Of a stretch of 64,000 nucleotides of DNA, positions 60,692-64,000 are shown one piece after another (the first letter of the stretch is position 1; each line of letters opens with the position of its first letter). The stretch is taken from positions 124,001 to 188,000 of the forward strand of contig JBFMAI010000032.1 of NCBI GenBank assembly GCA_040755725.1. Reading direction: 5' to 3'. The notes under the pieces are model-generated. The model did not search any database. It saw only the letters and a program-made list of their open reading frames with translations, and was not told the origin of the DNA. The stretch is from JBFMAI01 sp040755725. GTDB lineage: Bacteria; Planctomycetota; Phycisphaerae; UBA1845; Fen-1342. The position numbers and the translations under genes were made by a program.

Positions 60692-61554
60692 GACGGCACG
60701 TCTCCTGGTCCCAAGGCGGCGTGGCCCGGCTGAGCGAAGCGGGACTGCCCGACCCCGGCCTTCTGCTGGAAGCGGTCACCCCGGCCGCCGCCCTTCCGGG
60801 ATCGTGGGAATCCCTGAGCAAGCCCGGGTTGGGGGGACGGGAACGCTGGCGGTGGTCGCCGCCGGGGTCCGACCCGGTGGTCTACTACGTCAAACGCTAT
60901 CGGCGCACCCCGCTGCGCGAGCAGCTCGACCGCGCCTGGCGGCAGGCGGTCCGGCACGGACGGGCGTGGTGGGAGTTTCGGCAATCAGAGGAACTGACGC
61001 GGCAATTCGTGCCGGTGGTGCGGGCGCTGGCGGTCGCGGAAGACATGCGCGGGCTTTTCGAGCACCGCGGCGCGGTCGTGTTTGAGGGACTGGCGGGCGA
61101 CGCGTTCGATCGCGTCTGGCCGCGCCTCGTCGCCGCCGGCGCGCCGGTCACGCGGGGACTGGCCCGGCATGACGTGATCCACCGACTGGCGCGCTTCGTG
61201 TCCGCTTTCCACCAGACCGGCTATTGCCACCGCGACCTGTACTTGTGCCACGTATTCAGCGACCTCGATCGCGACGGCACCCGGCCGCCCCGTTTCACCC
61301 TTATCGACCTGGCGCGGACGCACCGCCCGAAACTGCGGCGGACGCGCTGGCTCATCAAAGACCTGGCCCAGCTCGACAGCTCTGCCCGGCAGATCGGGGC
61401 GTCGCGCGGCGACCGGCTGCGCTTCCTGAAGACGTACCTCAGCCTGGAGACCCGCTCCCCCCGCCTGCGCTGGTACGCCCGGAAGGTCGTGCGCAAGAGC
61501 GACACGATCCTGCGGCGGCTGGCCCGCCACGCGGCGCGGGGCGGCCCGCGGTGA
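60688..61554 (+). CDS. WaaP-like LPS kinase 2
   Basis: A 288-residue kinase-fold protein of the WaaP/InaA/Kdo kinase family. Nucleotide-binding Lys lies in VYYVKRYRRTPLREQLDRAWR, Glu in WWEFRQSEEL, the catalytic loop is CHRDLYLCHVF with intact HRD, and FTLIDLARTHRP carries the metal-binding Asp. It is a paralogue of the gene upstream but keeps the full catalytic loop. GTG 60688 overlaps that gene's stop (GTGA). It probably phosphorylates the LPS inner core. Confidence 0.88.
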   Translation: MRRHVSWSQGGVARLSEAGLPDPGLLLEAVTPAAALPGSWESLSKPGLGGRERWRWSPPGSDPVVYYVKRYRRTPLREQLDRAWRQAVRHGRAWWEFRQSEELTRQFVPVVRALAVAEDMRGLFEHRGAVVFEGLAGDAFDRVWPRLVAAGAPVTRGLARHDVIHRLARFVSAFHQTGYCHRDLYLCHVFSDLDRDGTRPPRFTLIDLARTHRPKLRRTRWLIKDLAQLDSSARQIGASRGDRLRFLKTYLSLETRSPRLRWYARKVVRKSDTILRRLARHAARGGPR

Positions 61555-61624
61555 CGGGGCCCAACCGCACGCCCGCCGCCGCGGCGTGCTGCCCCGCCGG
61601 CCGCCGGGCGGGTAACATCGCGGC

Positions 61625-62815
61625 GTGCGAGTCGCCATCATTCAGGAGCACGTCGATCTGAGCCGCGGCGGCGCGGAGACTTCCGTGCTGGAGATGGCGC
61701 GCCAGCTCGCCCGCCACGGGTGCGACGTGACCGTGCTGTGCCGGGGACCGGTCGAGTCTCCGGTCGACGATCCCGGAGTCCGCGTGCGCCCGCTGACTGT
61801 CGGCGGTCCCACACGCGCGCTGCGCACATACCGCTACATTCAGGCGGTCCAGCGACTGTGCCGCAAAGAACGCTTCGATATCGTTCACGCGGTCACGCCC
61901 TGCCTGGCGGCCAACATCTACCAGCCGCGCGGGGGGACGTATGCGGAGACGCTGACGCGCGGTCTCGCGCTCACGGCGTCGCCGCTGGCGCGTCGACTCC
62001 GGGCGCTCGGACGGCGATTCAACGTCCGCCAGCGGTTCCTGATGCGCTTGGAGCGGGTGTTGCTGACGCGCCGCGCGGCGCGGGTCGTCGTCGCCGCCCT
62101 GTCCGACTATGTTCGCCGTCAGGTGGAGGACTTCTGTCGCGCCGCGTCGGGCAGCGGGGCGACGCCGCCGGTGCGGGTGATCTTCAACGGCGTGGAGGTG
62201 GCCGCGTGGGCCGCGGACGAGCAGTCCCGGCTGAGGGCGGAGCGTCGCGCGGCCCTCGGCATCGCGGATTGGACACCGCTGATCCTGTTCGCGGCCCACA
62301 ACTTCCGGCTGAAGGGGCTGACGGAGCTGATCCGGGCCTTGGCCCACAGGGCCGCGCAACCCGACTGGCTGCTGGTCGTCGCCGGACGCGACCACCCGGC
62401 CCGGTATCAGCGGTTGGTCCACCGGCTCCACCTGGGGGACCGCGTCCGGTTTGTGGGCACGGCGACCTCGCTCCGTAGTTGGTACGCCGCCGCCGATGTC
62501 TTGGCGCACCCCACCTGGTACGACCCGTGCAGCCGCGTGGTGCTGGAGGCATTGTCGCTGGGGCTGCCGGTGGTAACGACGCGCTACAACGGCGCGGCCG
62601 AAGCGATGGTGCCCGGGCGTCATGGCGTGGTGATCGACGGGCCCGCCGACACAGCCGCCCTCGCCGCCGCCCTGGAGCGGAGTGTGCAGCCGGAGTTGCA
62701 GGCGGCGTGTCAGGCCGATGCCGCGCGTTTTGCCGAGCGCTTCTCGATGGCCCGTCACGCCCGCGAACTGCTGGCGTTGTATGAGGAACGCCGCGGACCG
62801 CGTTGCGGCCGGTAG
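61625..62815 (+). CDS. GT4 glycosyltransferase (WaaG-like)
   Basis: A 396-residue GT-B glycosyltransferase of family 4. The N-terminal domain opens VAIIQEHVDLSRGGAETSVLEMARQLARHG and the donor domain has AGRDHPARYQRL, VRFVGTATSLRSWYAAADVLAHPTWYDPCSRVVLEALSLGLPVV, the E-x7-E nucleotide-sugar motif. The layout matches LPS-core glucosyltransferases such as WaaG. GTG 61625 is the start, 70 bases after the LPS kinase 2 gene. It completes a WaaF-kinase-kinase-GT4 core-LPS set. The sugar transferred is not predictable. Confidence 0.88.
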   Translation: MRVAIIQEHVDLSRGGAETSVLEMARQLARHGCDVTVLCRGPVESPVDDPGVRVRPLTVGGPTRALRTYRYIQAVQRLCRKERFDIVHAVTPCLAANIYQPRGGTYAETLTRGLALTASPLARRLRALGRRFNVRQRFLMRLERVLLTRRAARVVVAALSDYVRRQVEDFCRAASGSGATPPVRVIFNGVEVAAWAADEQSRLRAERRAALGIADWTPLILFAAHNFRLKGLTELIRALAHRAAQPDWLLVVAGRDHPARYQRLVHRLHLGDRVRFVGTATSLRSWYAAADVLAHPTWYDPCSRVVLEALSLGLPVVTTRYNGAAEAMVPGRHGVVIDGPADTAALAAALERSVQPELQAACQADAARFAERFSMARHARELLALYEERRGPRCGR

Positions 62816-62818
62816 TGC

Positions 62819-62870
62819 GGGTTGGCCTCCGCGCGGGGGCCGCCCTCCCGCGCCGCATGTTCGCCCGCGC
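62819..62870. repeat. Dispersed repeat family A, partial copy 8
   Basis: GCGGGTTGGCCTCCGCGCGG, GGGCCGCCCTCCCGCGCCGC, ATGTTCGCC. The last 30 bases resemble the end of the copy at 58446-58525. It fills the gap between the convergent GT4 and unknown genes. Confidence 0.5.
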
Positions 62871-62874
62871 CGAT

Positions 62875-64000
62875 TCAGGATTTGAAGCACAGGGCCTGTT
62901 GCACGTCGTCCACCAGTGTCCGCAGCGAATCCAGCGGGTGCAAGGCGAAGAAGTACTCGCGGTCCAGGGCGATGCGGTCGAGCGCCCGTTGCGATTCGAG
63001 CGCGGCCACGCGCTCGTCGTACTGGGCCGCGCGCCACGGGTCCGTCGCCAACATGCGCTCGTTCACTCGCCGCAGCTCACGGAACACCAGCGCGCGAGTC
63101 ACACGATCAGCGGAGCGCTGCGCCCGCAGCTCGTTCGACCGGCGCACGAGTTCTTCCCGCTCGCGGCGCAGCTCGTCCGGCACCCGCGCCAGGTGCCGCT
63201 GCGGGTTGTACCGCAGGTCGCGGCTGGCGTGCCGCGCCTCGGCGATGTCGGCCGGCCCCAGGGCACTGTGCGGCAGCGGCAGGTGGAGGGTGGCGGACAC
63301 GCACCCGATCGGAGCCGGCGTCAGCCCCGCGTGCGCCCCGACGAACTCCTCCGTCACCTCGTCGTACTTCGCCCCACCGATGCCGTGAATGAAGAGGTCC
63401 GCCACGAAGAGCCGCAAGAAGGCCGAGAGCGTCAGCGCCCGCGGCCGCAGCCCCCAACCGTCCCGCTCGATCGGCCACGGTGCGCCGTGCGTGGCTGCGT
63501 CCGCCAACTTGCTCCGCGCCACCTCACCGATCGGCTCGTCGTCCGCCAGGAGCCGCACGCGCTCCCCGTCGATCTCGGCGTACAGCCGGCGGCGCGGCGC
63601 GCCCCGCCGCACCACCCACAACGGCACTTCGACCCGGTTGTTGTCGATGACCAGTAGCAGCACAGGGCGCCCGCGGGCCCGGACCCGGTGCCGCCGGCGA
63701 TATGCGAGTACCGCCGCGTTGTAGCACTCCGCGCCGCGGCGAGCGTCGAACAGAAGCCCCGCCGCCAACGCGCGAAATGCCGCCGTGGCGCACAGCCGCG
63801 ATACGCGGACCGGTTGGACGCGGCCAAGGCCGAGGGTCGCCTGCGTCGCGCCGTGGGCCCGCACCATCGCCTCAACCATGTCGATCCGGCGGTTGGCCGG
63901 CGCGCCAGCCGGGAGCGCGAGGCTCGCGCCGACCCGCGGAGCGCCGCGGCGCGCGTCATTCCTTGGCGTGCTGTGCGGCGGCATATCCGCGCACACGCCC
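62875..64000 (-). CDS. Unknown protein, 5' end beyond the window
   Basis: At least 375 residues; the frame stays open to the window edge, so the start is not visible (ATG 63996 is possible). The visible part has no signal peptide or membrane segment. Notable blocks are RRHRVRARGRPVLLLVIDNNRVEVPLWVVR, LSAFLRLFVADLFIHGIGGAKYDEVTEEFVG, and a Glu/Arg-rich helical C-terminus (DELRREREELVRRSNELRAQRS ... ALDREYFFALHPLDSLRTLVDDVQQALCFKS). The IHGIGGAKYDEVT block looks like a conserved catalytic or binding core, but I do not recognise the family. It is convergent with the LPS genes. Confidence 0.75.
   Translation of the reverse strand, partial: GVCADMPPHSTPRNDARRGAPRVGASLALPAGAPANRRIDMVEAMVRAHGATQATLGLGRVQPVRVSRLCATAAFRALAAGLLFDARRGAECYNAAVLAYRRRHRVRARGRPVLLLVIDNNRVEVPLWVVRRGAPRRRLYAEIDGERVRLLADDEPIGEVARSKLADAATHGAPWPIERDGWGLRPRALTLSAFLRLFVADLFIHGIGGAKYDEVTEEFVGAHAGLTPAPIGCVSATLHLPLPHSALGPADIAEARHASRDLRYNPQRHLARVPDELRREREELVRRSNELRAQRSADRVTRALVFRELRRVNERMLATDPWRAAQYDERVAALESQRALDRIALDREYFFALHPLDSLRTLVDDVQQALCFKS

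Overview
The window is GC-rich, densely coded DNA from a planctomycete-like bacterium, most likely a Phycisphaerae-type lineage. This placement rests on gene content only: prepilin-type proteins ending in H-x-DG motifs, Ser/Thr kinases fused to beta-propeller/TPR or SUMF1 domains, FG-GAP proteins with a dockerin-like 'GDLNCDG...FGDINPF' tail, many small secreted lipoproteins, and a Gram-negative LPS-core cluster. No rRNA, tRNA, CRISPR array, integrase or transposase was recognised.

Layout. 1-4.1 kb: peptide acquisition (OPT transporter end, POT transporter, secreted S9 peptidase). 4.4-10.2 kb: small proteins (a hyperacidic protein, a SEC-C protein, a YkgJ-type cysteine-cluster protein), a secreted FG-GAP/dockerin protein, a membrane transglutaminase-like protein and two small convergent genes. 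10.4-18 kb: a kinase/WD-like/TPR receptor translationally coupled to purD, a VOC protein and a secreted metallopeptidase. 18-26 kb (minus strand): two prepilin-like proteins, a MoxR ATPase, an NTPase, a YkoC-YkoD-YkoE-like ECF transporter and a secreted dockerin-like protein. 26.5-29.2 kb: ModE-like regulator, pentaheme cytochrome c, MobA. 29.4-36.5 kb: an FHA protein divergent from a kinase-SUMF1 receptor, then nfeD-floA-membrane protein. 36.7-47 kb: a small basic protein with a strong terminator, amidase, GGDEF protein, ScpB, isochorismatase-like hydrolase, zinc-ribbon protein, Tat-exported glycosylasparaginase, YlbF, a PMT-like glycosyltransferase and an LpxL-like acyltransferase. 47-53.5 kb (minus): a five-gene operon of secreted lipoproteins, an integrin-like FG-GAP protein and a PKD protein with a possible C-terminal sorting signal. 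53.7-64 kb: apt, an archaeal-type GatE, an FtsJ/TlyA-like methyltransferase, LPS-core genes (WaaF, two WaaP-like kinases, a GT4 enzyme) and a partial unknown gene.

The most unusual layer is the repeats. At least four families of short GC-rich palindromic repeats are scattered between genes. Several run into gene ends and supply the stop codon or C-terminal tail (mobA, the NTPase, the FG-GAP gene, waaF). One lies in frame inside the PMT-like glycosyltransferase. The best candidates for new biology are the 47-53.5 kb surface operon, the 36.8 kb basic protein with its own terminator, the GatE in a bacterial setting, and these repeats.
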